A DNA stretch of 64,000 nt from Tigriopus japonicus (taxonomy: Eukaryota; Arthropoda; Copepoda; Harpacticoida; Harpacticidae). Of the stretch, positions 55,067-64,000 are shown piece by piece. The first letter of the stretch is position 1; each line of letters starts with the position of its first letter. Location: contig CM021315.1 of assembly GCA_010645155.1 (NCBI GenBank), forward strand, positions 11,187,508 through 11,251,507, read 5' to 3'. The translations under genes and the position numbers were made by a program. A model generated the notes under the pieces. It had not been told where the DNA came from. It worked only from the letters and a program-made list of their open reading frames with translations, and searched no databases.

Positions 55067-56705
55067 AGTAGTATAGAGTAGGAAGTATGCTTCAAAAAGT
55101 CAGTGATAAGGCAAATATCTTGACAAATCTTAGCCAAAAAATTGGCAAATTCTGTTACTTGATAAGAGCTTTTGGTTACTAATTTTCAGATCAGACAAAA
55201 AGAACCACAAATGGCTTGGCAACCCTGCTATTAACCATAGGTCCTCTGAGCTTTGTGCCTTGAGACCTTGATCAAACACTTTCTGAATGCTTGGTTTGGT
55301 TTGAGGTAGCTGAAACGGAAACAAGCCCTGCTGGCGTGTTTCGAGTTCGATCTTACTCAGACTTTTCAAAAGAAAAGTGACATAAATTCTAAGGCAAAAA
55401 AGCACTGAAAACTCTAATTACATCAATTGAGAGCGACAAAAAAGGTGTCCCCCCAAAAAAAAGAAGGTTTTTAAGCAAAATTGTGGTGAAAAGCTTTTTT
55501 CAGAAATGGCTCAAGAAATCTTATCTCAATTTGTCACTTGAAAGGTTAAATTTATTTGGTCATTTCCAGTCTGCATTTTTTGTGCTTGCTTTCTAGTAAC
55601 AAAAGTTTCTTTTCTCGTTTTTTTCCCCTACAAAATTTTTAATGCCCCTTTTTAGACCAGATTTAGATCTTTAAAAAGGGGCCTGAAACCGCAAGAAAAA
55701 CAATTTTTTTTTTGTCTTCAAACTTGCAAGCAATGCAAAGTGAGTTCATAAAAAGTTGTTAAACCCAGCAAAAGTTTTTCCACCCAAAACAGTCAAAATA
55801 GTTTCTAAAGCTTCCGGTAAATATTATAATGTATTATAATCAAATTATTCAGGCCACAAATGCCGTGATGGTGGCGCAAGTCTTTTCCTGTTCTTTGAAC
55901 TTACAGTAATTAAACACATTCTTTTTCAATGATTCCATGGTTACTTTCTTGATTTACTTATCAAACTACTGGATTGAAGCAACAACAGGAAACAAAAAAG
56001 TTTTCTCCTTTATGTTTTGTAAGCGGGCGTGGATAGACATTTTTAACGTCAACAAAACAATAAATATGCATTTCAAAAGTGTTTAAAGGCGAATTTTGTT
56101 TTCTGTTTCAGAATTTAGTTTCTTTTACAAGTTGAAACTAAACCACACATTTTCTAGACAAGCAAAAAAACGTGTTCTGGCTGTGCCGTTCTTTTTCGTG
56201 GTCTTTTATTATTCGGTAGTAGCATTTCAGAAAATCAGTTGCCTCTTTAGATGTTTTGTTTCGTGAGCCAAGGAGTTTGCCAAACCAATAAAAAGAATGT
56301 TTTTTATTTGTTCTTATATTGGCAAAACAAATATTCAAAGCTGCTTTTGAGTTCAAGGGTTTCGTTAGGGAAAATATTAGAAGTTTGGATTTTCAATGAC
56401 AAGTAGAAGTTTTATTGTTCATCACGAAAAATTAGGTTTTGAAATTGAAATTTAGTTGATTTCGTGCCACCGAGACCACGTTGTAACACTAGATTTGTAA
56501 GAATTACATTGTGTACAGTACAGCCTGTTGTTTTTTCTTCGCTACTTTTGGACTGATCGAGAAAGCTACAACTTAAAAAATAAAATAAATTAAATTAATG
56601 ACAGGTTGAGAAAAATTACAATAATTTGGACATTTTTTAGCCCAAAGAAGCTTAGATCCCTTTGGTAATCGACACAATGCCAAGTGCAGACGAAAGGACA
56701 ACATA
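55067..56705. other. Intergenic, no gene seen
   Basis: AT-rich sequence with homopolymer runs. No exon or element recognised. Confidence 0.35.
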
Positions 56706-56747
56706 ATAGCGTTGCCAGATATTTCCAAATCAATGGTTTCAAATTAA
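56706..56747 (+). repeat. Fragment of the GTGACGATG MITE family
   Basis: AGCGTTGCCAGATATTTCCA and the following AATCAATGGTTTCAAATT match the interiors of the elements at 10.3 and 13.7 kb. Neither end is present. Confidence 0.65.
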
Positions 56748-56809
56748 ATAATGGTAATTGCCAATCTACAAAAAATCCTTCCCTCCTCTTTAAAACCTGA
56801 TTTAATTAA

Positions 56810-57056
56810 GGGAGGAGAAGTGGTGTCGTGGTTAGCGCAGATTCCTATAGTGAGAGAGATCCCATGTTCGATTCTCCTCCCCGACCTCTCTCAAGGACAT
56901 TTTTTGACGTCAATCCACACCCACAGACGGAGAACCATTCTGATACCTGACTTGAAATTGCCTATCGGAAATGATTTGGACGATGTGATGGCTGGCTTCG
57001 TTGGCCGGGCGAGGCTCAACCCTCCGACCCTAGCACCAACAATCCAAAAAAAAACC
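56810..57056 (+). repeat. SINE-B, copy 3 (full length)
   Basis: Complete + strand copy: GGGAGGAGAAGTGGTGTCGT start, A-box-like TGGTGTCGTGGTTAGCGC, B-box region GTTCGATTCTCC, the body with CGGAGAACCATTCTGATACC, and the tail CCGACCCTAGCACCAACAAT followed by an A-run. It provides the best consensus for the family. Confidence 0.85.
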
Positions 57057-57394
57057 TCAAAACAGAAACAAAAACAACTTTAGAGATTGGTCAGATTAAA
57101 ATCTTTGATTTCCTGGTTATCTCATTGTTCAAATGAACATATTTGATCGGAAAATTCGTTTTTGGGCGTAAAGTTTTCTATCTAGAACGTCTGAATTGCT
57201 TTCTATGTGGCGGAAATTTTAGGCGGAAAATTGGCCACAAATGTCTGTTTTGAGCGGTTCCATGGGGAGGGCTGATTTTGGTTCAAGAATTGATTCATTG
57301 TTATTTGGGCTTTTGTTTTATTTTGTATGGTTGTTTTATTCTCATTTATCCTTGGGGCAAGCTGAATGGATTATGATCAATTGTTGATTTAGCC

Positions 57395-57780
57395 AAGGAG
57401 ATCTTCAGACTCTGGAGACTCAGTCACGCTGGGAAACGACAGTTGAGAGACAGCGGGAGTGCAGTCTACTTATAAATAGAAACTAGGTGAATTGTATTTT
57501 GGAAACGTAGAATTTCTCAAGTCGAATAATTGGAAGATGGTGAACACTTGTGCTGCACCTGGTTGCANNNNNNNNNNNNNNNNNNNNNNNNNNNNNNNNN
57601 NNNNNNNNNNNNNNCTTCAGACTCTGGAGACTCAGTCACGCTGGGAAACGACAGTTGAGAGACAGCGGGAGTGCAGTCTACTTATAAATAGAAACTAGGT
57701 GATTTGTATTTTGGAAACGTAGAATTTCTCAAGTCGAATAATTGGAAGATGGTGAACACTTGTGCTGCACCTGGTTGCAG
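57395..57780 (+). repeat. Duplicated 5' segment around an assembly gap
   Basis: 57398-57567 and 57615-57780 are almost identical (one C/T-type difference near GTGAATTG/GTGATTTG). They are separated by 47 N. Each has a TATA-like CTTATAAATAG and the THAP start codon. Overlapping contig ends or haplotypes are the likeliest explanation. Confidence 0.8.
57568..57614. other. Assembly gap
   Basis: Run of 47 N within the duplicated THAP 5' region. Confidence 1.
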
Positions 57781-59365
57781 GTCTGGCTATTGGTTAAGAT
57801 ACGGAGACCCAACTCCAGATCCGCAGATCTCCATGTACAAGGTTCCAAGTGACCCGTTCAGCGAGTTTCAAGATATCTTTCGATCACGCCAAAGCCATCA
57901 CGGAACCAGACAGACGCTCGCTACTTCAGGAGCCCGACAAGCCATGCAAATTCAAAAGGAGGAGGCTTAGTATGAGGCGTTTCTTGAGGATGAACGCTTA
58001 AAGTGCCTTGAGGATATCATGTTCAAGCTACACACCCTTGGCTTGCCAGAAGGCATCTCAGTCGTCAAAAAGTAAAACTGTCTCCTTTTTCCAAACATTG
58101 AGGAAAGAGGAACTAGCCAGATTCATATCTTGTTTCATCTAACAAATATTTCAAGATGGCACCTTTAAAATGCAAGTCCAAAACGTGATCTTCTCCCAAT
58201 CCTCTGTTGCAAGTGTGACAACCCGAGATCGCATCGAATACTTATGGGAAATACCAAATATTTTGGCAGCCTTGAAGAGCTATGGAGAATACTTTAAAAA
58301 AGACACAGCCTTAACCGAATAGTCCAAGACTTTCAAAAACGGTGGAACACGAACACGTGGAATTTTACATCAACAATATGGATAAACCATGGAAAGACAC
58401 ATTGAAGTTCCTGAAATTGATAAATAAGCGGTGAAAAGTGGTGAACACTAAAAGTGCCGTCCTTCACACACGAAAACGTGACCCATCCCGTGCCCCAATT
58501 TATTCAGTTTAGGATGATGACTTGAAATTTCTTTCGAAATTTTCTTTTTGGATCTTTGATTGGAATTCGAAATTAGAAGGCCAGGGAAAAGAGCGACAAG
58601 GTCTCACATTTCCAACCATGCTTGCCATGACTTTGTCCACCAAAGCTCTCCAAGAATATGCCAAAGATATGTTACATAGGCATGAGATCCAAAATGTACT
58701 TTTTGGGAAATTTCAATCTGATCATTTCAATCAGCCTGATTGGGTTGGTAAGGACAACTTTCGGGAGGTAATTATTTTACCTCTTACCGACAGATTCTAG
58801 AATCTGATAAGCCGTGGAGTGGAGAAGCTAATCTAAGTTTGATCATTGGTGAAATTCGGCAACATGCAAGTTTGTGCCATTAAAATAAATGTTGGCCCCA
58901 AATCAGTGTCCGAGAGTGAAAACATCCAGAATTCTGATATAAAACTTCGATTGATGCTCAAGTTTCTTCCCATTACTCATTTGGAGTCCATTGAAGACAG
59001 CAGTATTGGTTTCTACATTGTTGGTTATCTTGTGCGATCGTCGAGTGAAGTGTACCCAATGCCCAAACTTGGTGTCACAGGGCAAAACCTTAATAGTTTT
59101 AAACCTTGAAGATGAAGAAGCCTCAACTTCCAATGGCCCTCGAGAGAGCTTTTTGGAGCAAATCAATTGTGGAGGGTTATCCAAATCAATCGATTTAGTT
59201 TACCTGACTTGTGTTCATACCTGTGGTATATTCTCGCAAATTATGGCAAACCAGGAAAGCAAGAAGTTTCTTTTAGAATGCCAACACCCAAGAGAGTTGT
59301 TTGCCAAAAGCTTTTGTTTGATCATTGGAAGCTCGTTTGATACAGGTTCCATTTTGGAAGCCTAA
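57749..59365 (+). pseudogene. P-element-like THAP transposase relic
   Basis: ATG at 57749 begins MVNTCAAPGCRSGYW with MYKVPSD further on, the start of a THAP C2CH zinc finger. After a stop at 57968, scattered frames retain regions typical of P-like/THAP9 transposases: KWEPLG-type remnants at 58190-58380 (RIVQDFQKRWNTNTWNF), FPTMLAMTLSTKALQEY with VLFGKFQSDHFN (58600-58730), and GFYIVGYLVR (about 59009) continuing after a frameshift as VKCTQCPNLVSQGK. The end is INCGGLSKSIDLVYLTCVHT (59160-59220). Stops and at least two frameshifts make it non-functional. A TATA-like box lies at about 57681. Individual motif assignments are from memory of the family and would need alignment. Confidence 0.65.
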
Positions 59366-59891
59366 TGTGGCAAAGGTAACTCTTAAGTTCTTTGTGAAGA
59401 GGTAGCCAAGAGAATGTTTAACTTTTTTTGGCAAAAACATTGCCAAAGAGCAGAACTCCGAAATTTACGACAGCATGGAAAAAACGAAACAGTTTGACGC
59501 CTCCAAATCCGGCCCAGGGGCCAAGATAATAAATAAATTGCAGTCTCAGTACTAAGAAAAACATTCGTGGACATTGGAATATGTACTTGTTATGTTTTGT
59601 TGTTAAAATATACTGTTGTTATGTCATGTTCCTTTCTTTATCTTCAAGTTTTGTAACTGTCCAGTTTTACTTTCTTGGTATTTTGGGACATTTACTTGCT
59701 AGATATAACCTACATATATATAGCAATTAATTTTCAGTCAGAAATATCGCACAAATTGATTTTGAACCCCATTTTCTGTAAAGAAATGTCTTGCTGGCAT
59801 CGCCCTTTCGTTGTCTTGAACTTGCGCCCAGTCTACCTCCAGGGTAGAGTACTCCTTGATTTAGCCAATCTTTGATTGGCGTGAAAAAAAA

Positions 59892-59925
59892 AATCAACCC
59901 TCCGACCCTAACACTAACAATAAAA
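59892..59925 (+). repeat. SINE-B tail fragment
   Basis: AACCCTCCGACCCTAACACT and ACAATAAAAAAG match the 3' end of SINE-B only. Confidence 0.55.
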
Positions 59926-60397
59926 AAGCCAATGGTTCATGCTGGTGATTGGTCAAGAGTATTCAGTTGAACATTCAACTGATTCTAACAAAATTCAATA
60001 ACAAACCAGAGTACTTCTTTTTGTAGATTTTGTAGTGATGTGACAAGCTGGGGTTGTTCCAAATTGGGCAAGCTTTTTTACATGAGGTCGTAAGCTGGGG
60101 TTGTCAATGTACCTTTGTGAAATCGTATTCCCCTTTGTAAACCAGACTTCATGAACCGTTTTTTTCATTAAGGAGCACTTTTGAATTTTGACTTCTGAAT
60201 AGGGTTGCAAATTAAACTCAAATTTGTGTTTGCTTTTATGTGAAAAAACACCAATTCTCCATTAGGTGACCCTACCTTGCAACCACTTTTGGAAAAAAAC
60301 TTGTGCAAACCCAGATTACACTTCTTCAACATTTTGTCAATGACCTGATCCGGGCCAGTCGGGCATTCATAGATTTTACCATCCAATATCTGCCTTA
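59926..60397. other. Intergenic, no gene seen
   Basis: No exon or transposon ends recognised before the element at 60405. Confidence 0.3.
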
Positions 60398-60489
60398 GGA
60401 TCTGCATCATCGTTACCGACAATAAATTTCCCTGCGCAGCTGCGTTTCATTGATTAATTAGTAAAAACGTCCTTTATTTGTTAATGAAG

Positions 60490-60566
60490 AAGTCGTAGCA
60501 CAGTGCCAGTGTACCAGGCTTGTAGCTGGGTAGAAGCGAGTTCAAGACTTGCTCGCGGCAACGAAA
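60490..60566 (+). tRNA. tRNA-like sequence (pseudo-tRNA)
   Basis: A-box-like GTAGCACAGTGCCAGTG, an anticodon-arm-like CCAG/CTGG stem, and a T arm GCGAG-TTCAAGA-CTTGC with four of five pairs and a B-box-like core. A run of nine T at 60570-60578 could stop RNA polymerase III. The acceptor stem does not close well, so this is likely a tRNA-derived piece, not a working tRNA. Confidence 0.3.
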
Positions 60567-60644
60567 GGTTTTTTTTTTAAATTTTCTATCTTTGGGTTCT
60601 GAAGATTAAATGGATTTTAATATTAAGCATTAACATCGGGCTAG

Positions 60645-60712
60645 ATTTAGGTTTAGGTTAGGTTAGGTTTAAGTTAGGTAAGGTTAGGTTTAAGTTGGGT
60701 TTGGTAAGGTTT
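60645..60712 (+). repeat. Interstitial telomere-like (TTAGG)n tract
   Basis: About a dozen TTAGG/TTTAGG/TAAGG variants in a row, including GGTTAGGTTAGG. TTAGG is the common arthropod telomere unit. The tract is short and degenerate. Confidence 0.65.
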
Positions 60713-61087
60713 AAATCACGCTATCGGTGGGTAAATTGATTTGGAGGGCTTGAACTTCATTTTATGTCGGTTCTAGTGGTAAGCTGTCGAATCCCAGTTG
60801 TGCAGGCAAATTTATTGTCGGTAACGACGATATGGGATCTGTGTGTGTGATCGAATATTATCTTTGAATATGTGATCGGTGTGCAGCGTCAAAGAGATTA
60901 CTCTTTGGTTCGTAAGAATTAGTCTTTGTGTAGGGCAATTGAGTATGGCACGTAACAAAAGAGCAATAAAAATGTAGAACAAATTAGAACTAAATAAGAA
61001 CAACTTGTTGTCGAGTTCGAGATCCAAACAATCACTAAATAGTAGCCATCTTGTACAAAATTGATCCATGCTCACGATTTTGACGTC

Positions 61088-61140
61088 TAATGTGGTTGCC
61101 GATTTTTTAACTACCGTTACAAGGAATGCAATTCCCAATA
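61088..61140 (-). repeat. LINE/SINE-A tail fragment
   Basis: Minus strand reads GGGAATTGCATTCCTTGTAA then CGGTAGTTAAAAAATCGG, the shared LINE/SINE-A tail. No tRNA head is attached, so it may be the tail of a decayed LINE copy. Confidence 0.6.
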
Positions 61141-61192
61141 AAAAAAAGAATAACTGAAAATAAAGATACACTAACACCTCTGTGGTTTGAGG

Positions 61193-61648
61193 GAGAGCAA
61201 TAAAATAACAGAGTACCGCCATAAAGTGCGCCATCTAAGGATTTGATTCGGCAACAACTCTCACTGCCCATGGTTCTTGAAGATCACAACGGTCAATCAT
61301 CAGTTTTGGACATACTAAAGTGCCTCAAATGTTAACTGAGTATTCTTAATGGACCTGCTGTGGTGGTTTTTGGTTGAAGTTATTGATAAAATCCCTTTCA
61401 AATTGGTATGGAAATCTGACCACTGAAAAGGGAATTCAGGTATGATCTGTGCCAAAATTCATCAAAAAAACACTAAAGTTCTATTTGGAGTTCCGCCATC
61501 AACACTTTAGGCACTTTGGTTTGTCCAAAACTGATGAATGACCGTTGCAATCTTCAAATATGTGTATCGTGGGAACTGCGAGCTGTTGCCGCATGAAATC
61601 CAATAGATGGTGCACTTTATGACCTTACTCTTTTATTATAGTGCTCTA
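61193..61648. mobile_element. hAT-like foldback MITE, TAGAGCACT family, copy 2
   Basis: 456 bp with perfect GTTTGAGG duplications (61185-61192, 61649-61656). Arms of about 140 bp are inverted (ATAAAGTGC(G/A)CCATCTA, then CGGTCA(A/T)TCATCAGTTTTGG). The right end is TAGAGCACTATAATA in reverse complement, matching the element at 5801-6075. Confidence 0.8.
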
Positions 61649-61656
61649 GTTTGAGG

Positions 61657-62290
61657 AATATGAAACCGGTTCTTTCAGCGGCTTTTTTTTGAAATTGTGC
61701 GTTGGAATAGTCCATCCGCTTGTGCTTCTAAAATGTTTTCCTTTCCGTTAGTTTTTCAAGGGCAGTGTATTTGATCAGTCGATCAGATCATCCAAGCTGG
61801 TCAATTTTGGAGAAACTAAGGTGAGATAATTTAAAGTCTAAAGTTTTAAATTCAAGTCTTAAATTTAAAGTCTGATTTAGAATCCAAAGTTGTTTTCTTT
61901 TGCTTCAAGTGCTCAACGTTCCTGGCAAAATATTTCTTGTCTTCGCTATAAAGACTATGACAGGAGTGTTTTTGAGGATTGTTACGGAATACTATCTTAC
62001 GTGTGTTTTACTTAAATGATTACCCTTTTTTGGTTTGCGTCTTTGATGGCACAAGGAGTTTTGTCGATTTTTGCAAGCATCCAACCAAGAATTTGATCCT
62101 ATGAAATATTTGAAATTGAAAAGAACATGAAAATTTTGGTGCCCCCCTAAGTCTAAACCTGAAGGAACTCATTCTGCATTCAGTAGGCACTCGAAGAGGC
62201 ATAATAGAAAACAAAAACATTATCGAAATGTTTCTCATTCTGCCCAAAGTCACGTTTTGAGTTTGCAAGGAAACAATCCTTTCACAAAAA
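61657..62290. other. Intergenic, no gene seen
   Basis: Short open frames only. Nothing recognised. Confidence 0.3.
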
Positions 62291-62455
62291 ACTTTAGGCC
62301 GTTAATCCACACCCCTCAGGCGGAGAACCACTCTGACACCGGACCTGAAATTGCCTAATTACCTATCGGAAATATTTGGAAAATGTGCTGGCTTACTTCG
62401 CTGGTCGGGGGAGGCTTAATCCTCCGACCTCAGCACCAAAAATACATAAAAATAC
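62291..62455 (+). repeat. SINE-B, copy 4 (5'-truncated)
   Basis: Begins within the body (GTTAATCCACACCCCTCAGG), continues CGGAGAACCACTCTGACACC, and ends CCGACCTCAGCACCAAAAAT. The tRNA-like half is missing, as expected for incomplete reverse transcription. Confidence 0.75.
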
Positions 62456-62861
62456 ATTTATACCTAATATTCGATAACATCTTGATTCTTTGTTTTTTTA
62501 CTCAAAGTTATTCCAGCTTTCGTATTGTTTTCTTTCTCTGAAGAGAAAAGAGCCAAAACAATTTTTTCAATCCACGTTTTTCTGAAGAAGCACTGGTAAC
62601 TAAAACTCATCCAAAAGAATTAACCGTTTGTCGGCAAAAGAAAGATGTCGGGCAAAATGCAGTTTGCTCGGATGTACAAAAGTCATTTGAAGGACATTAT
62701 TAAAGGCATTATTTGTAATGGCATTACTGTGATTAATAAATTTTCCCATAATTATTGAGTAACGGCGTGACATTTTAAGGAGGTGTAGCTGTATTGGGAA
62801 AATTTGGCATTTATCCATATTTATGAATGCAAAACGAGACCAGGGAAGGTCCAATTTTTAT

Positions 62862-63480
62862 TCGCAGTTATAGGTCCAGTTTTTTCCCCTTTTAGTTTCA
62901 GGTCCAATCTTTTCCCTCAGAGTCTTTGGGTCAAATTTTTCCCTTTCAATTTTAGATCAATTTTTCCCCTCTCAGTTTCAGGACCATTTTTTTGCGGATT
63001 TTTTTACTACCGCTACAAGGAATGCGATTCCCTGTAAATTAAAGGATTTCTCCCGACAGCTTCAATTCGACCCAGAATTCGAACCTACGCCGTCTGGGGA
63101 AGCACTTATACTCGGCACTTTTAAGAACACGCTAGTACGCGTGGCCACTCTGGCTTCCTTTTTGCTCTCAATTTTAGGTCCACTTTTTCGCTCTCAGTTT
63201 TAGGTCCAATTATTCAGTTTTAATTTTGAGGTCCAAATTTTTCGCTCTCAGTTTCAGGTCCATGTTTTCAGTCTCAGTTTTGAAGTTTATGTATTAGCAC
63301 TTTGTTTTAGGTCTGTTGAAGACACGACGATTGAACTAGTTTGCCCTCTACAAGCTTTTTATATCACAGGAAAATGACCAGAACGAGAGCATGATATCAC
63401 AGTAGTGAGCAGAGCAATGACTCCACAAGGTCCATTTTTTTCGCTCCCAATTTTAGGTCCAATTCTACAGTCTCAGCTTT
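62862..63480 (+). repeat. Degenerate tandem repeat array interrupted by SINE-A
   Basis: Imperfect units of about 25-30 bp with consensus TTTTTCGCTCTCAGTTTTAG plus GTCCAA run from about 62862 to 62990 and resume at 63160-63300, with stray units to about 63480. The minus-strand SINE-A copy sits in the middle. Confidence 0.7.
62993..63159 (-). repeat. SINE-A, minus-strand copy
   Basis: Read on the minus strand: GGAAGCCAGAGTGGCCACGC head, B-box region GGTTCGAATTC, CTGTCGGGAGAAATCC body, then the LINE-like tail (CATTCCTTGTAGCGGTAGTA, AAAAAAATCCGC). Confidence 0.85.
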
Positions 63481-64000
63481 TAAAGCCATTTTTCAATTGG
63501 CCTTTATGAACTTTATGACTGTTTGAACTTTATTTGTTCTCAGGTTTAAGGTTTGATTTCTTTTTTATTGTTTTGGTCCCTTTTTCCTTTCCGTTTAAGA
63601 CACTACTCTCTTTTTTTTGGTCCAAGTTTTTGTGCTTCTACTGTTGGTCGTTCTGGTTTTTAGGTCTTATTGTTTACTGCCAGTTTTCACAGGATCACAA
63701 GAAACCCGACAAATCAGCCCAAAAAAGGTAAGGGAAAGCACGTTGCTTGCTTTGTTGAGCAACTTGTCAGTAGACCAAAAACCAAAAAATGTGCAATGTG
63801 AACAGTACATTACATTATTGATTTTACGAGGTAATGCCATTTCTTATAACTGCAATAAAATATGCATGCAATAGAAAAAATAATGAATAAATAAACCATT
63901 ACAATTAATTTTTGGACATTCAGCGCGCCGAACGGCGTATGGGAGGGTCTGAGGAAATCTTTATTTTCCGTACACCTCTATAGAATAAATTTGACATTTA
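63481..64000. other. Window end, no gene seen
   Basis: T-rich sequence with low-complexity frames. No exon recognised. Confidence 0.3.

Larger units (their letters stand above)
60405..60834. mobile_element. MITE-like element carrying tRNA-like and TTAGG sequences
   Basis: Inverted ends of about 35 bp (CGTTACCGACAATAAATTT then CCTGC) bound 430 bp, with perfect 7-bp flanks GGATCTG (60398-60404, 60835-60841). Inside are a tRNA-like segment followed by a T-run and a degenerate (TTAGG)n tract. No open frame. Confidence 0.65.

Noticed and set aside
60812..61234. 140-aa minus-strand open frame with hydrophobic segments
   Set aside because: It runs through a MITE end and the LINE/SINE-A tail; the hydrophobic part is T-rich repeat sequence. 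No splice or family evidence.

Overview
The window is AT-rich animal DNA with spliced genes, long introns and heavy transposon content. It is not prokaryotic: coding exons are bounded by GT/AG splice sites and joined in consistent phases. There are no operons and no CRISPR array. TCAGTC-type initiators, a degenerate TTAGG tract, P-like (THAP), mariner and hAT relics, and tRNA-derived SINEs suggest an arthropod, perhaps a crustacean such as a copepod. The species assignment is inference. Two assembly gaps (runs of N) lie at 31126-31327 and 57568-57614.

Three host loci can be supported. (1) A glycosyltransferase family 92 (GT92) gene on the + strand at 1098-2970, three exons, 286 aa as modelled, apparently lacking its N-terminal membrane anchor. 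(2) A lifeguard/TMBIM (BI-1 superfamily) gene on the + strand at 5487-15071, six phase-consistent exons giving 336 aa; its introns are packed with small transposons. (3) On the minus strand, 20275-32877, a duplicated gene of unrecognised family. The complete copy (exons at 32777-32877, 28624-28723, 27164-27449 and 26885-27096) encodes a 232-aa predicted type II membrane protein with a Thr/Ser mucin-like stalk and a 10-cysteine C-terminal domain. A second set of exons 2-4 lies at 20275-23141. The two sets are either tandem genes or alternative 3' cassettes behind one first exon.

The rest is mostly mobile DNA. There is a 5'-truncated Jockey/CR1-type LINE (49401-51715) with in-frame stops, a relic of a P-like THAP transposase (57395-59365), a mariner/Tc1-like pseudogene (18598-19470), a hAT dimerisation-domain fragment (47312-47512), and other LINE fragments (47840-48170, 30575-30930 and perhaps 29990-30481). 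Two tRNA-derived SINE families are present. One, with a tRNA-Leu-like head, has the same 3' tail as the LINE at 51.6 kb, which points to a SINE/LINE partnership. At least seven non-autonomous elements have short inverted ends and exact or near-exact 8-bp target duplications, as expected for the hAT superfamily. Several large foldback elements (8.2, 16.7, 21.1, 35.8, 46.4 kb) have arms of about 80-410 bp.

The most useful leads are the shared LINE/SINE tail, the paired 10-Cys mucin-stalk cassettes, the nested hAT/foldback complex at 34.9-39.9 kb, and a 430-bp inverted-repeat element at 60.4 kb that carries both a tRNA-like sequence and telomere-like TTAGG units. Many remaining open frames are fortuitous or lie within repeats.
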